Assembly: GCA_964433755.1 (NCBI GenBank)
Contig: CAYSSR010000005.1
Location: 186,001 to 250,000, forward strand
Direction: 5' to 3'
DNA from: JAUVXJ01 sp964433755
GTDB taxonomy: Bacteria > Chloroflexota > Anaerolineae > UBA7937 > B3-Chlor
Length of the DNA: 64,000 nt
This document shows positions 32,878 to 40,894 of this stretch, one piece after another (position 1 is the stretch's first letter; the number at the start of each line of letters is the position of its first letter). The notes beneath the pieces were generated by a model. It was not told the origin of the DNA, did no database searches, and was given only the letters and a program-made list of their open reading frames with translations. The position numbers and the translations under genes were made by a program.

Positions 32878-34272
32878 TCACTGCTCTCCCAGCGCAAGGG
32901 AGTAGGTGCTCTTAAGCCTTTCCCGGAAGACTGTCGGTGAGTAGAGCCTGACCGCCCGAGCGCGAAGTGCATCTCCGCGCTCGGTGGCCAGTTCGCCGTC
33001 ATCGAGCAGAGAGGCGATGGCCTTCGCCAGAGAGCGCTCGTCCACTGCCTCAGCATACGTTCCCCATTCCCCCAGGTATTCTCGGCTCACCGGCGTGTCG
33101 AAGGCTACGGTGGGCAGGGCCATAGCCATGTAGTTGGAAAGCTTGCCGCTGCCCTCGGTGGCCGACACCTTGGGGCCCACCGCAACGTCGCCTAGACGCA
33201 AGTAGTGGTGCGCCTCCAGGTAGTGAATCCTCCCCGTGAAGGTCACACGCTCCGCGATGCCCAGCTTCTCTGCCAGCGCCCGGTAGTGCTCCACGTTGGG
33301 GTGCCCCATGATCAGGAAGTGAACGTCGGGAAAAGCGGCCGCTAGCTGCCGCGCTGCCTTCAGCAGCAAGGTGGTGCCCTGGTACTCGGCCAGCAGACCG
33401 AGGTAGACCACGAGCCGGCGATGCGGCGGAAGGTCCAGGCTCCGCTCGAGGGCCAGCCTCTCTTCCTCGGAGCCTTCCGGGCAGAAAAGGTCAGTGTCGA
33501 CGGCGTCGGGCAGGACGTGGATTCTCTTCTGTGCGCACGAGAACTCCTGCCGCAGCAGGCGTGCCGCGTGCTCGGAGCTGACGATGATGTCTCCCGGCAG
33601 ATGGTCTATGAACTCCTCGAGCCTCCCCAGCGGACGACGGAAGCGGCTGGTGGGCGAAAGGAAGCGATGGTCGATCATCTCGCCGGTCAGACTACCCTGG
33701 AAGTCGAAGATCAGTGGGATGCGCCAGAGGCGGCTGAGGGGATAGCCTATCAAGGCACCCTCGTGCAAATGAGCATGAATGACGTCCGGCCTGTTGCGCA
33801 AGGCGGAGCCAAGCGCAGTGAAGGATAGAAGGGCGTCGAGGGCGATCTTGTGCAGAGATGATCCCACCTCGTACTGCCGCCGCCAGGGGATGCGGGGTGT
33901 GCGCACGATACGCAGCCCGGCGATGTCTTCACCGTTGTGATAGGTGCAGACCGTGACCTGGTGGCCCAGTTCCTGTAACGCGAGGACTTCCACGAGGATG
34001 CGGACGTGACAGCCGTAGTCGGCAAAGAAGGATGTAGGGGCCAGGATCAGGACGTGGAGCGCCCGATCAGTTGCAGCTTTCTCTTGCGTGATAGTCGCCG
34101 TATCGAAGCCTCCTGCCGCCTGGCCTCCGTAGCTGTAGCGTGCTCCTGCTGGTAGACCAGAGTCACCGGCAGGCGGGCCCGGGTATACCTGCTGGCCTTT
34201 CCCGCTTGATGAATGCGAAGCCTGCGCTCGAGGTCTGTGGTCCAACCTGTATACAGTGTGCCGTCCGCGCAC
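32878..34272 (-). CDS. Glycosyltransferase family 4
   Basis: The catalytic protein starts near base 34062 (about residue 70 of the longest frame) with LHVLILAPTSFFADYGCHVR. Then come VIHAHLHEGALIGYPLS, IIVSSEHAARLLRQEF, VLPDAVDTDLFCPEG (acceptor and hinge), RLVVYLGLLAEYQG, and the EX7E-like end EGSGKLSNYMAMALPTVAFD with the donor-binding Glu. Length and motifs fit GT-B retaining GT4 enzymes. No ATG, GTG or TTG exists between TTG 34245 and the conserved start, so the true initiation is unclear. The long frame from GTG 34272 overlaps the GIY-YIG gene by over 200 bases. Substrate unknown. Confidence 0.85.
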   Translation of the reverse strand: MRGRHTVYRLDHRPRAQASHSSSGKGQQVYPGPPAGDSGLPAGARYSYGGQAAGGFDTATITQEKAATDRALHVLILAPTSFFADYGCHVRILVEVLALQELGHQVTVCTYHNGEDIAGLRIVRTPRIPWRRQYEVGSSLHKIALDALLSFTALGSALRNRPDVIHAHLHEGALIGYPLSRLWRIPLIFDFQGSLTGEMIDHRFLSPTSRFRRPLGRLEEFIDHLPGDIIVSSEHAARLLRQEFSCAQKRIHVLPDAVDTDLFCPEGSEEERLALERSLDLPPHRRLVVYLGLLAEYQGTTLLLKAARQLAAAFPDVHFLIMGHPNVEHYRALAEKLGIAERVTFTGRIHYLEAHHYLRLGDVAVGPKVSATEGSGKLSNYMAMALPTVAFDTPVSREYLGEWGTYAEAVDERSLAKAIASLLDDGELATERGDALRARAVRLYSPTVFRERLKSTYSLALGEQ

Positions 34273-34295
34273 AGCAGGACATACGTGTATGGCAT
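34047..34295 (-). CDS. GIY-YIG nuclease family protein
   Basis: 82 residues, a complete single-domain UPF0213-type GIY-YIG protein. It has YTYVLLCADGTLYTGWTTDL (the GIY...YIG equivalent is YVL...YTG), a RRLRIHQAGKASRYTR helix with the catalytic Arg, and the Glu in TEARRQEASIRRLS. The family contains small putative endonucleases of unknown role. It starts one base after the prephenate dehydrogenase stop, so it is probably cotranscribed with it. Confidence 0.9.
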   Translation of the reverse strand: MPYTYVLLCADGTLYTGWTTDLERRLRIHQAGKASRYTRARLPVTLVYQQEHATATEARRQEASIRRLSRKRKLQLIGRSTS

Positions 34296-34296
34296 G

Positions 34297-35295
34297 TCAC
34301 TCGGTGCGGCGCCCCTCCTGACCCATCCTCTTCTTGAGGTCGCGGAACTGGTTCAGGCCGAGCATGGAGCCAAGAGACGTCATGCTACGTAGTTCCTCCA
34401 TGGTCCTTCCTCGAGCTTCCTCGTCGGCGGTTCCCACGCCTGCTAGCCAACGTCTGCGCGTGTCCATCAACTCGCGGAACAGGCCTTCCCATTCCTCGGC
34501 GTCGCCCTCGGAGAGGTTCCGCTGGAGGAGCCTGAGGTTGTCGACGAAGACGTCGATCCACTGGGAGAGGTTTTCCTTGTTAGCCAGGCAGATACCCTGG
34601 TTGACAACCGGGTCCGTGGAGAGGAACTCCGTCGCTCGCCGGAAGGTCTCTCCGGGCAATCTGCGCAAGTCTCTCCAGGAGGGCGCCTGTGTCGTGCTCA
34701 TCAGCAGGGCGGCCGACAGCATCATGGGCAGGTGCTCCACAGCAGCCACCTGACCGTCGTGCTCGTAGAGGTCCAGGAAAAAAGGCTCCGCGCCGAAGGT
34801 GCGGACCATGCTGGTGACCAGTTCGATGGCTGCGGGGTGCGCCTTGGCCGAGGGCACGATGCAGTACGTGGTGTCCTTGAACAAGTCCGCGGTGGCGTCA
34901 TCGGCATCCCCGTCAGCCCGACTGACCATGGGGTGGCCGCCCACGAAGTGTACCGTGTCCGGCAGTAGCTCGTCAGCCCAGGCCACGATCTTGCCCTTGA
35001 CCGTCGAAGTATCGGTGACCACACAGTCGGGCTTCAGGTAGGGGCCTGTGGCCTCGAAGATGTCGCGGATTTCCGCCACGGGCGCGGTGATGATGACCAT
35101 CTCCGCGTCCTCGATAGCAGAGATGAGGTTCCTCTCCCATTTCTCGACGGCGCCTGTCTGCTGCGCCTTTCTGGAGAGAGAGCTGTCCTTGTCGTGGCCC
35201 ACGATCCTGAAATCCGGCTGGGCCTGCCGCAGGGCCAGGCCCATGGATGACCCGATCAGGCCGAGCCCAACTATGCTGATTTTCGCTTCAGACAT
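34297..35295 (-). CDS. tyrA: Prephenate (or arogenate) dehydrogenase
   Basis: 332 residues. The NAD(P)-binding loop is VGLGLIGSSMGLALRQ at about residue 9. ADELLPDTVHFVGGHPMV carries the conserved GGHPM with the catalytic His, and CVVTDTSTVKG precedes it. The helical dimerisation domain follows, with LDLYEHDGQVAAVEHLPMML. It oxidatively decarboxylates prephenate (or arogenate) for tyrosine synthesis. No ACT or chorismate mutase domain is fused. GGGAGGT precedes ATG 35295. Other aromatic-pathway genes are absent here, so it is isolated. Confidence 0.9.
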   Translation of the reverse strand: MSEAKISIVGLGLIGSSMGLALRQAQPDFRIVGHDKDSSLSRKAQQTGAVEKWERNLISAIEDAEMVIITAPVAEIRDIFEATGPYLKPDCVVTDTSTVKGKIVAWADELLPDTVHFVGGHPMVSRADGDADDATADLFKDTTYCIVPSAKAHPAAIELVTSMVRTFGAEPFFLDLYEHDGQVAAVEHLPMMLSAALLMSTTQAPSWRDLRRLPGETFRRATEFLSTDPVVNQGICLANKENLSQWIDVFVDNLRLLQRNLSEGDAEEWEGLFRELMDTRRRWLAGVGTADEEARGRTMEELRSMTSLGSMLGLNQFRDLKKRMGQEGRRTE

Positions 35296-35322
35296 TCGGA
35301 CCTCCCAACAACGAATAGCGAT

Positions 35323-35847
35323 CTAGTTGACTCTGTCAGCATCCTGCAAGGCGACCAGCAGACTTCTCATTCTGTCTCCGACCTGGCTTGGAGGCTCGGG
35401 GTCCTCGTGGTGCGCGATCAGCCAGGCGGTTTCTTCCCCGCACCCCGCCTCAGCGGCCAATTCGGACCCCATGGTAGCGTGTCGCCGGTATGCGTACAGA
35501 GGATGCAGCCAGGTTCCAGGCTTCGCCTCTATGGACTCCCACACGCGTGGAACGAGGGTCTTGGCCAGCACGGCCAGGACACGATGCCAGATGCGCACCG
35601 GACCCACCGACTTGCCCACGTCGTGCAGCAGAGCAGCGCTCAACAGGGACGGATCGGTCTGGCCGGTCTCCTGGAGTGTACGGAAGACTGCCCTGCAGTG
35701 GTGCTGGTCCATGGAAGACATTCCCTCGAACAGATCCAACTGGGCACGCTCGAGATACGGGGCCAGGTCGTCGGTTCCCTCACGATAGACGTGTGCCCCC
35801 AAGGCCAAGGTGAACTGGCGCACACGGTAGAGGACCCCCACGGTCAT
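35323..35847 (-). CDS. HD-domain protein
   Basis: 174 residues from ATG 35847, whose A is shared with the stop codon of the protease gene (TGATG overlap). Residues upstream in the open frame belong to the protease region. HD motifs: MDQHHCRAV, LLSAALLHDVGKSVGPV (about residue 66), HPLYAYRRHATMGSELAAEAG, and IAHHEDPEPPSQ. The family covers metal-dependent phosphohydrolases acting on nucleotides or signalling molecules; no specific substrate can be named. Confidence 0.88.
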   Translation of the reverse strand: MTVGVLYRVRQFTLALGAHVYREGTDDLAPYLERAQLDLFEGMSSMDQHHCRAVFRTLQETGQTDPSLLSAALLHDVGKSVGPVRIWHRVLAVLAKTLVPRVWESIEAKPGTWLHPLYAYRRHATMGSELAAEAGCGEETAWLIAHHEDPEPPSQVGDRMRSLLVALQDADRVN

Positions 35848-36500
35848 CACATCCCCAGTATGAGGCTTCTGAGCAGGTAGTACGGCGGAGAGATGATGGT
35901 ACTGAACACAGGGATGTATCGATCGAGTATGATCACGAGGAGCAGGATCATGGGCCCATACCGTTCGTAGCGAGCCAGGTTGTACAACCAGCGATAGGCC
36001 CACGGACGGCGGACGCTGCCCAGGATGCCCATCAGCACCCCGTACCCATCCAGGGGAGGGATAGGTATAAGGTTGAAGATCGCCAGTCCGATGTTGACCA
36101 TGCCCACGTAGAATAGGAGCATTGAGGCTATGCCGGGAATCGTCGTGCCCCCCAGTCTGAAAGGGATAGCCACGACCGTGGCCGTCATCAGGTTGGCGGC
36201 AGGTCCAGCCAGGGAGACGATGCCCATTCCGGTCAGCGGACCGTGTCGGAGCCGGTTCGGGTCAACGGGCACCGGCTTGCCCCATCCGATCCCGAACCCA
36301 GTGATCGCTGTCAGGAAGATCATCAGGGTTCCCAGAGGGTCGAGGTGCACCAGGGGGTTGAGAGACACGCGCCCCAGGTTTCTGGCGGTGGGGTCTCCCA
36401 GGCTGTCCGCCACCCAGGCATGAAAGCACTCGTGCACGTCGATAGCCACCAGGACAGCTACGACAATCAGCGCGAAGCTGATAAGCTCGAATCCAAACAT
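35847..36500 (-). CDS. Site-2 protease-type membrane metallopeptidase (M50)
   Basis: 217 residues with about five membrane segments. The zinc motif is DVHECFHAWVADSLGD (HExxH, about residue 23), and the third ligand motif is FNLIPIPPLDGYGVL (about 143-157). GKPVPVDPNRLR and LAGPAANLMTA are also family-typical. This is the short, PDZ-less group. These enzymes cut membrane-embedded substrates, often anti-sigma factors, but no substrate link can be seen here. It heads a minus-strand operon with the HD gene. Confidence 0.92.
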   Translation of the reverse strand: MFGFELISFALIVVAVLVAIDVHECFHAWVADSLGDPTARNLGRVSLNPLVHLDPLGTLMIFLTAITGFGIGWGKPVPVDPNRLRHGPLTGMGIVSLAGPAANLMTATVVAIPFRLGGTTIPGIASMLLFYVGMVNIGLAIFNLIPIPPLDGYGVLMGILGSVRRPWAYRWLYNLARYERYGPMILLLVIILDRYIPVFSTIISPPYYLLRSLILGM

Positions 36501-36541
36501 GGGTCTCGTAGACTCCTTGACTTGTGTAGGCTCCTAGAGCT

Positions 36542-36570
36542 ATTATAGCGGAAATGGCCGCTCAGGTAAA
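36542..36570 (-). promoter_or_regulatory. Promoter of the M50 protease operon
   Basis: On the minus strand TTTACC (36565-36570) and TATAAT (36542-36547) with a 17-base spacer, about 42 bases upstream of ATG 36500. Confidence 0.7.
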
Positions 36571-36598
36571 GTGCTGGCTGGACTACCCCGCGCCATGG

Positions 36599-36604
36599 TA
36601 TAAT
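36599..36604 (+). promoter_or_regulatory. -10 box of the DUF951/MFS promoter
   Basis: A perfect TATAAT 29 bases upstream of the DUF951 start. No good -35 is visible 16-18 bases before it, which may indicate an activator or extended contacts. It is divergent from the M50 promoter. Confidence 0.55.
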
Positions 36605-36632
36605 AGGTTCATTGCGAGGAGAGAGCACCAGC

Positions 36633-36848
36633 ATGGTGATGGAGATACACCTGAACGACGTGGTTCGTCTGCGTAAGAAGCACGCGTGTGGCAACTTCGA
36701 ATGGCAGATCGTCCGAGTGGGAGCCGATGTGGGCATTCAGTGTTTGAAGTGCAGCCGCAGGGTGCTGATGCCTAGACGCACCTTTGAGAGACGAGTCAAG
36801 GCGTTTGTGTCCCAAGGAAGGGTGCCTCCTTCGCTGGGGCACGAATGA
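36633..36848 (+). CDS. DUF951 protein
   Basis: 71 residues from ATG 36633 (GAGGAGAGAG lies upstream; ATG 36639 is also possible). Family signature: NDVVRLRKKHACGNFEWQIV, GADVGIQCLKCSRRVLMPR, and FERRVKAF. The cysteines (HACGN, CLKC) suggest a zinc-binding small protein. The function is unknown, although the gene is widespread in Firmicutes and relatives. It overlaps the MFS gene start (ATGATGA), so the two are translationally coupled. Confidence 0.9.
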   Translation: MVMEIHLNDVVRLRKKHACGNFEWQIVRVGADVGIQCLKCSRRVLMPRRTFERRVKAFVSQGRVPPSLGHE

Positions 36849-38176
36849 TGATCCAAGATAGGACTTTCGCCTCCGTCGTCAAGAACAGGAATTTCTTCGT
36901 CCTGTGGATGGCGCAGATCTTCTCCCAGACGGCGCAGAACGGCATCCATTTTGTGCAGATAATCCTCATCGAGACCCTCACTGGCTCTACGGCACACATG
37001 GCGGTTATGATACTCTCTTTCAGCCTGCCTGCCGTGATGCTCAGTTCCGTGGCCGGGATCGTGGTGGACCGCTTTTCGAACAAGGTGGTCATGCTGGCGA
37101 GCAACGGCATTCGCGTACTGACGGTCTTCACCTACGTTCTCGTTCTAGACCGTCTCGGGGGATGGTCCTTGCTGTTGGTCATCTACGCAGTGACCTTCAT
37201 CTCGTCTGCAATCGGGCAGTTCTTCTCCCCCGCAGAGGCGACGACTATCCCTATGCTCGTGGGAGAAGAGCGGCTGCTGACCGCCAACGCACTGTTCAAC
37301 CTCACGCTGATCGCCACTCAAGTCGTGGGACTGGTGATCGTCGCTCCGCTGACCGTGAAAGTCCTGGGTATCAAGGGTGCCTTTGGGACGGTAGGACTGA
37401 TGTACCTCGTGGCCTCCTTGCTGTTGTCCCGTATTCCGCGAGACAAGCCCAGGCTCGTGGTGCAGCGGGGCGCCTCCATGCTCAAGACGGCGTGGAGCCA
37501 ATTGCGAGAGGGATGGCGCTACGTCGCCAGCAGGCGGGCCATCCTGGTGGCCCTGAGTCAACTGACCATGACTACGACCTTGCTGCTGATGATGGCGATG
37601 CTAGCTACGGGGTATTCGACTCGAGTGCTGGGCATGCTTCCTGAGGATGCCATCTTCGTCTTTGCGCCCGCGGGGGTTGGCATGTTCGCCACCGTCTTCC
37701 TGGTCGGTCGCTTTGGATACAAGTTCCGTCGAGAGGTGATGTCCAGCATAGGGTTCTCGGCCATGGTCGCAACCCTGTTTGGCTTTGGTCTGGCTGGCTT
37801 CGATTTGTCCATCTGGGCCGTGATTCCCAAAGTGCCATTCATCATGGCCTTGTCGCTGACCCTGGGTGCTGAGATCTGCCTGGTGGCCGTCCCGTCTGAG
37901 ACACTGCTACAGGAGAAATCGCCTCCAGAGCTCAGGGGGCGAGTGATGGCGGTATACTTCCTGCTCGCCAATCTGGTCGCCATACCGGTCATGCTTGGCG
38001 TAGGCACCGTGGCTGACCAGATAGGGATTGCACAGGTGATCATGGGAGTAGTGTTCTGCCTCGTAGTTGTGGCTGCGGTGACCAGCTATTATGCTTTCAG
38101 GTACCGCGGATCGGGAGGGGGACTCTACGCGGACGATACGGCGGTGGAATACCACTCGGGTCCGATTGACGACTAG
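36845..38176 (+). CDS. MFS transporter
   Basis: 443 residues, about twelve hydrophobic segments. It begins FASVVKNRNFFVLWMAQIFS, and the loop 2-3 region has SVAGIVVDRFSNKVVMLASN, the MFS_3/DHA-type motif A equivalent. The charged central loop (RIPRDKPRLVVQRG) separates the two halves. The C-terminal half contains SETLLQEKSPPELRGRVMAV, typical of the enterobactin-exporter-like MFS group. Likely a drug or metabolite exporter; the substrate is unknown. It starts inside the DUF951 stop region. Confidence 0.9.
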   Translation: MMIQDRTFASVVKNRNFFVLWMAQIFSQTAQNGIHFVQIILIETLTGSTAHMAVMILSFSLPAVMLSSVAGIVVDRFSNKVVMLASNGIRVLTVFTYVLVLDRLGGWSLLLVIYAVTFISSAIGQFFSPAEATTIPMLVGEERLLTANALFNLTLIATQVVGLVIVAPLTVKVLGIKGAFGTVGLMYLVASLLLSRIPRDKPRLVVQRGASMLKTAWSQLREGWRYVASRRAILVALSQLTMTTTLLLMMAMLATGYSTRVLGMLPEDAIFVFAPAGVGMFATVFLVGRFGYKFRREVMSSIGFSAMVATLFGFGLAGFDLSIWAVIPKVPFIMALSLTLGAEICLVAVPSETLLQEKSPPELRGRVMAVYFLLANLVAIPVMLGVGTVADQIGIAQVIMGVVFCLVVVAAVTSYYAFRYRGSGGGLYADDTAVEYHSGPIDD

Positions 38177-38190
38177 ATAGTGAGATTGTC

Positions 38191-39861
38191 ATGTCTTCAC
38201 GAACCAAAGTACTTGTTATAGGTCTGGATGGTGTGCCTCTCGGCCTGATCAGGACCTGGGCCGGCGAGGGCAAACTGCCCACCTTCCAGAGGCTCATGGG
38301 GCAAGGGGTGGTGGGAGAACTGAAGTCGACCATACCCCCTACGTCCGGACCATCGTGGTCCACCTTCATGACGGGCAAGAATCCCGGAAAGACCGGCATC
38401 TACGATTTCCTGTACCGCCAAGACGGCACCTACATCTTCCCGCCGGTCAATGCCAGTCAGCGGGATGGCCAGGCGCTCTGGCGGCTCTTGAGCGACCAGG
38501 GCAGGAGCGTGGGCGTGGTCAACGTGCCCATGTCATACCCAGTGGAGGAAGTCAATGGCTACATGATCAGTGGCTGGATGACTCCCTACTCGGCACAGGA
38601 CTTCTCCTATCCACCCGATCTGTGGCGGACGTTGAGCGACGAGATCGGATACTACACCATCTACCCCACGGAGACCTTCGCGGAATCGCGGAGAGAGAGT
38701 TTCTTCAAAGCCTCCGATGACCTGCTGGACCTTCGATCTGGTACGATCACCCACCTCATGGACGAGTATCCCACCGATTTCTTCATGGCTGTGATGTTCG
38801 ACACCGACCGCATCCTCCACCAGTTGTGGCACTATCTGGATCCTGGGCATCCTTGGCGCGAGCATGGTGATAGCGAGGACAAGAGTGGCCCCGTGGTCAG
38901 GTACTTCCAGAGGGTGGACCAGAAGCTGGGCGAGATAGTCGGCAGAGCCGACGAGGACACGCTGGTGATCATCCTCTCCGATCACGGCATGGGGCCGGCC
39001 CACAACTTCATCGTGCTCAACAACTGGCTCCTCGATGTGGGCCTGCTTCAGGTGAAGCGCGATCCTTTCAGGCAAATCAAGCGGCAGTTGTTCAGGATGG
39101 GGTTCACCCTACGGAACGTCCATCGCATCGCCGACACGTTGGGCCTGGCGAAGCACGCCGAGTACAAGGGCCTCTACTCCATGGACTATCTGATGAAGCT
39201 GGTCTTCCTGTCTTTCCTCGACGTGGACTGGTCACGGTCGAAGGCGTACTCCTTTGGGCGCCATCTGGGCTCGATCTACCTCAACGTCAAGGGAAGGGAG
39301 CCCGAAGGCATCATCGAGCCTGGGCGGGAGTACGAGGAGGTCAGGGAGCAGATCATCGAGCTCGCGAGACAGTTCGTCGATCCCCGTACCGGCGAACCCC
39401 TGATCGGGGAGATCCTGAAGAGAGAGGACGTATACGAGGGCCCCTATGTGGAGCGCGCTCCCGACCTGATCCTGCGCCCCCGGGATGAGAGGAACATCTT
39501 CTTTGGGCTGGCGGACTTCGGCTCGAACATCACAGTGGACACCGTCTACAGGTACTCTGGCATGCACCGCGACTATGGACTGCTGGTCGTGAGCGGCAAG
39601 GGTGTCCGGAAGGGCGGCTCTGTGGAGGGAGCAGCCATTCAGGATCTGGCTCCGACGATTCTCTACGCCATGGGGTGCCCCGTTCCTCGTGATATGGACG
39701 GCAGGGTGCTGACCGAGGTCTTCACCGAGGATTTCCGTGCTCAGGTCCCGCTAGTGAGCAGGGAGGAAGGCTCGTCCAGAGAGATCCGGGAATCGGTCTA
39801 CACCAAGGAGGCTGAGGAGGAGATCAAGGAGCGCTTGAGGGGCCTGGGGTACCTGGGGTAG
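38191..39861 (+). CDS. Alkaline-phosphatase-superfamily phosphodiesterase / nucleotide pyrophosphatase
   Basis: 556 residues. VLVIGLDGVPLGLIRTWAG starts the domain with the metal Asp. IPPTSGPSWSTFMTGKNPG carries the nucleophile (SWSTF region), and LVIILSDHGMGPAHNF the DHG metal site. MHRDYGLLVVSGKGV supplies the last His. No signal peptide is visible, so it is probably cytoplasmic. It follows the MFS gene by 14 bases. Substrates in this family range from nucleotides to phospho- and sulfo-esters. The motif set resembles the AP-like proteins often found in Chloroflexota and archaea with no assigned role. Confidence 0.88.
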   Translation: MSSRTKVLVIGLDGVPLGLIRTWAGEGKLPTFQRLMGQGVVGELKSTIPPTSGPSWSTFMTGKNPGKTGIYDFLYRQDGTYIFPPVNASQRDGQALWRLLSDQGRSVGVVNVPMSYPVEEVNGYMISGWMTPYSAQDFSYPPDLWRTLSDEIGYYTIYPTETFAESRRESFFKASDDLLDLRSGTITHLMDEYPTDFFMAVMFDTDRILHQLWHYLDPGHPWREHGDSEDKSGPVVRYFQRVDQKLGEIVGRADEDTLVIILSDHGMGPAHNFIVLNNWLLDVGLLQVKRDPFRQIKRQLFRMGFTLRNVHRIADTLGLAKHAEYKGLYSMDYLMKLVFLSFLDVDWSRSKAYSFGRHLGSIYLNVKGREPEGIIEPGREYEEVREQIIELARQFVDPRTGEPLIGEILKREDVYEGPYVERAPDLILRPRDERNIFFGLADFGSNITVDTVYRYSGMHRDYGLLVVSGKGVRKGGSVEGAAIQDLAPTILYAMGCPVPRDMDGRVLTEVFTEDFRAQVPLVSREEGSSREIRESVYTKEAEEEIKERLRGLGYLG

Positions 39862-39862
39862 G

Positions 39863-40894
39863 TCACGATTCCTTCCCACGGCGTTCGAGTGTCACACTGC
39901 GGCCGGTCTGCGCGGCCTGCGCCAGCGCGTCCAGCACTTCCATGTTCCGGACACTATCCTGGGGTCGAAAGGCCAGACTCGTCCTTCCCAGTATTGCCTC
40001 GGAGAAGTGCTCGACCATCAACTGATACTCGTCGCTCCCCTCGATGGTCTGTTCCTGTCCCGTCTCTTCATCCCGTCCCCGCAAGGTGAAGAGCGCATCT
40101 CTGTCCCAGGGGATGAAGGCGTCGTGGGGAAGCTCGATAGCCCCGTCGCTCCCGAAGACGGCGTAGGTCTGCCGGAGAGCGGAGACGAAGCTGGCCTCCA
40201 GGGTAGCCAGACACCCGCCGGGAAAACGCAGCGTCCCCACGAGGTGAACATCCACCCCCTGAGGGTGGTAGACCGCCTGGGCTTGAACACGCGTGGGCTC
40301 TGCGCCCACCATGCAGCGGGCCACGCTTACACAGTAGCATCCTATGTCCAGAAGGGCGCCTCCCCCCATCTCCGGTCGCAGTCGGATGTTGCCTTCGTCC
40401 GCCAGGGACTCCTCCTCCATCTGGTAGCAGAAGGCAGCTTGCACTGACACCGGAGTCCCGATGGCTCCCCCATCCACCATCTCCTTGATGCGTCTGCTCC
40501 TGGGATGGAAGCGGTACATCAAAGCCTCCATCAGCAGCAGGCCGTTGTCCTCCGCCGCTTCGACCATCTCCTGGGCCTGCTCCGCATCGCAGGCCAGCGG
40601 CTTCTCGCAGAGGACGTGCTTGCCAGCATTCAACGCCTTCAAGGTCCAGGGGTGGTGGAGGTGGTTGGGCAGCGGTACGTAGATGGCCTCGACGTCGGGG
40701 TCCTCGAGCAGGGCATCATAGCCATCATAGATGTGCTCGATGCCGTGCTCAGCAGCCACGGGCCATGCCCTCTCGGGGAAACGCGTGGCCAGGGCGCGCA
40801 CCGTGCCGTTGCTCGATCTCTGGATTGCCGGGATGACACACTTGCGGGCGATGTTGGCGTTGCCCAACACACCCCACTTGACTGGCTCACTCAT
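39863..40894 (-). CDS. Gfo/Idh/MocA-family oxidoreductase
   Basis: 343 residues from ATG 40894. WGVLGNANIARKCVIPAIQR is the N-terminal Rossmann entry, VEAIYVPLPNHLHHPWTLKALNAGKHVLCEKPLA the EKP motif with the catalytic Lys, and GGGALLDIGCYCVSVARCM the conserved His-less variant segment. It most resembles the D-xylose/trans-dihydrodiol dehydrogenase branch. It oxidises a sugar-type hydroxyl with NAD(P). It overlaps the preceding ThuA-Gfo gene by 8 bases and is the last gene of the operon. Confidence 0.9.
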   Translation of the reverse strand: MSEPVKWGVLGNANIARKCVIPAIQRSSNGTVRALATRFPERAWPVAAEHGIEHIYDGYDALLEDPDVEAIYVPLPNHLHHPWTLKALNAGKHVLCEKPLACDAEQAQEMVEAAEDNGLLLMEALMYRFHPRSRRIKEMVDGGAIGTPVSVQAAFCYQMEEESLADEGNIRLRPEMGGGALLDIGCYCVSVARCMVGAEPTRVQAQAVYHPQGVDVHLVGTLRFPGGCLATLEASFVSALRQTYAVFGSDGAIELPHDAFIPWDRDALFTLRGRDEETGQEQTIEGSDEYQLMVEHFSEAILGRTSLAFRPQDSVRNMEVLDALAQAAQTGRSVTLERRGKES

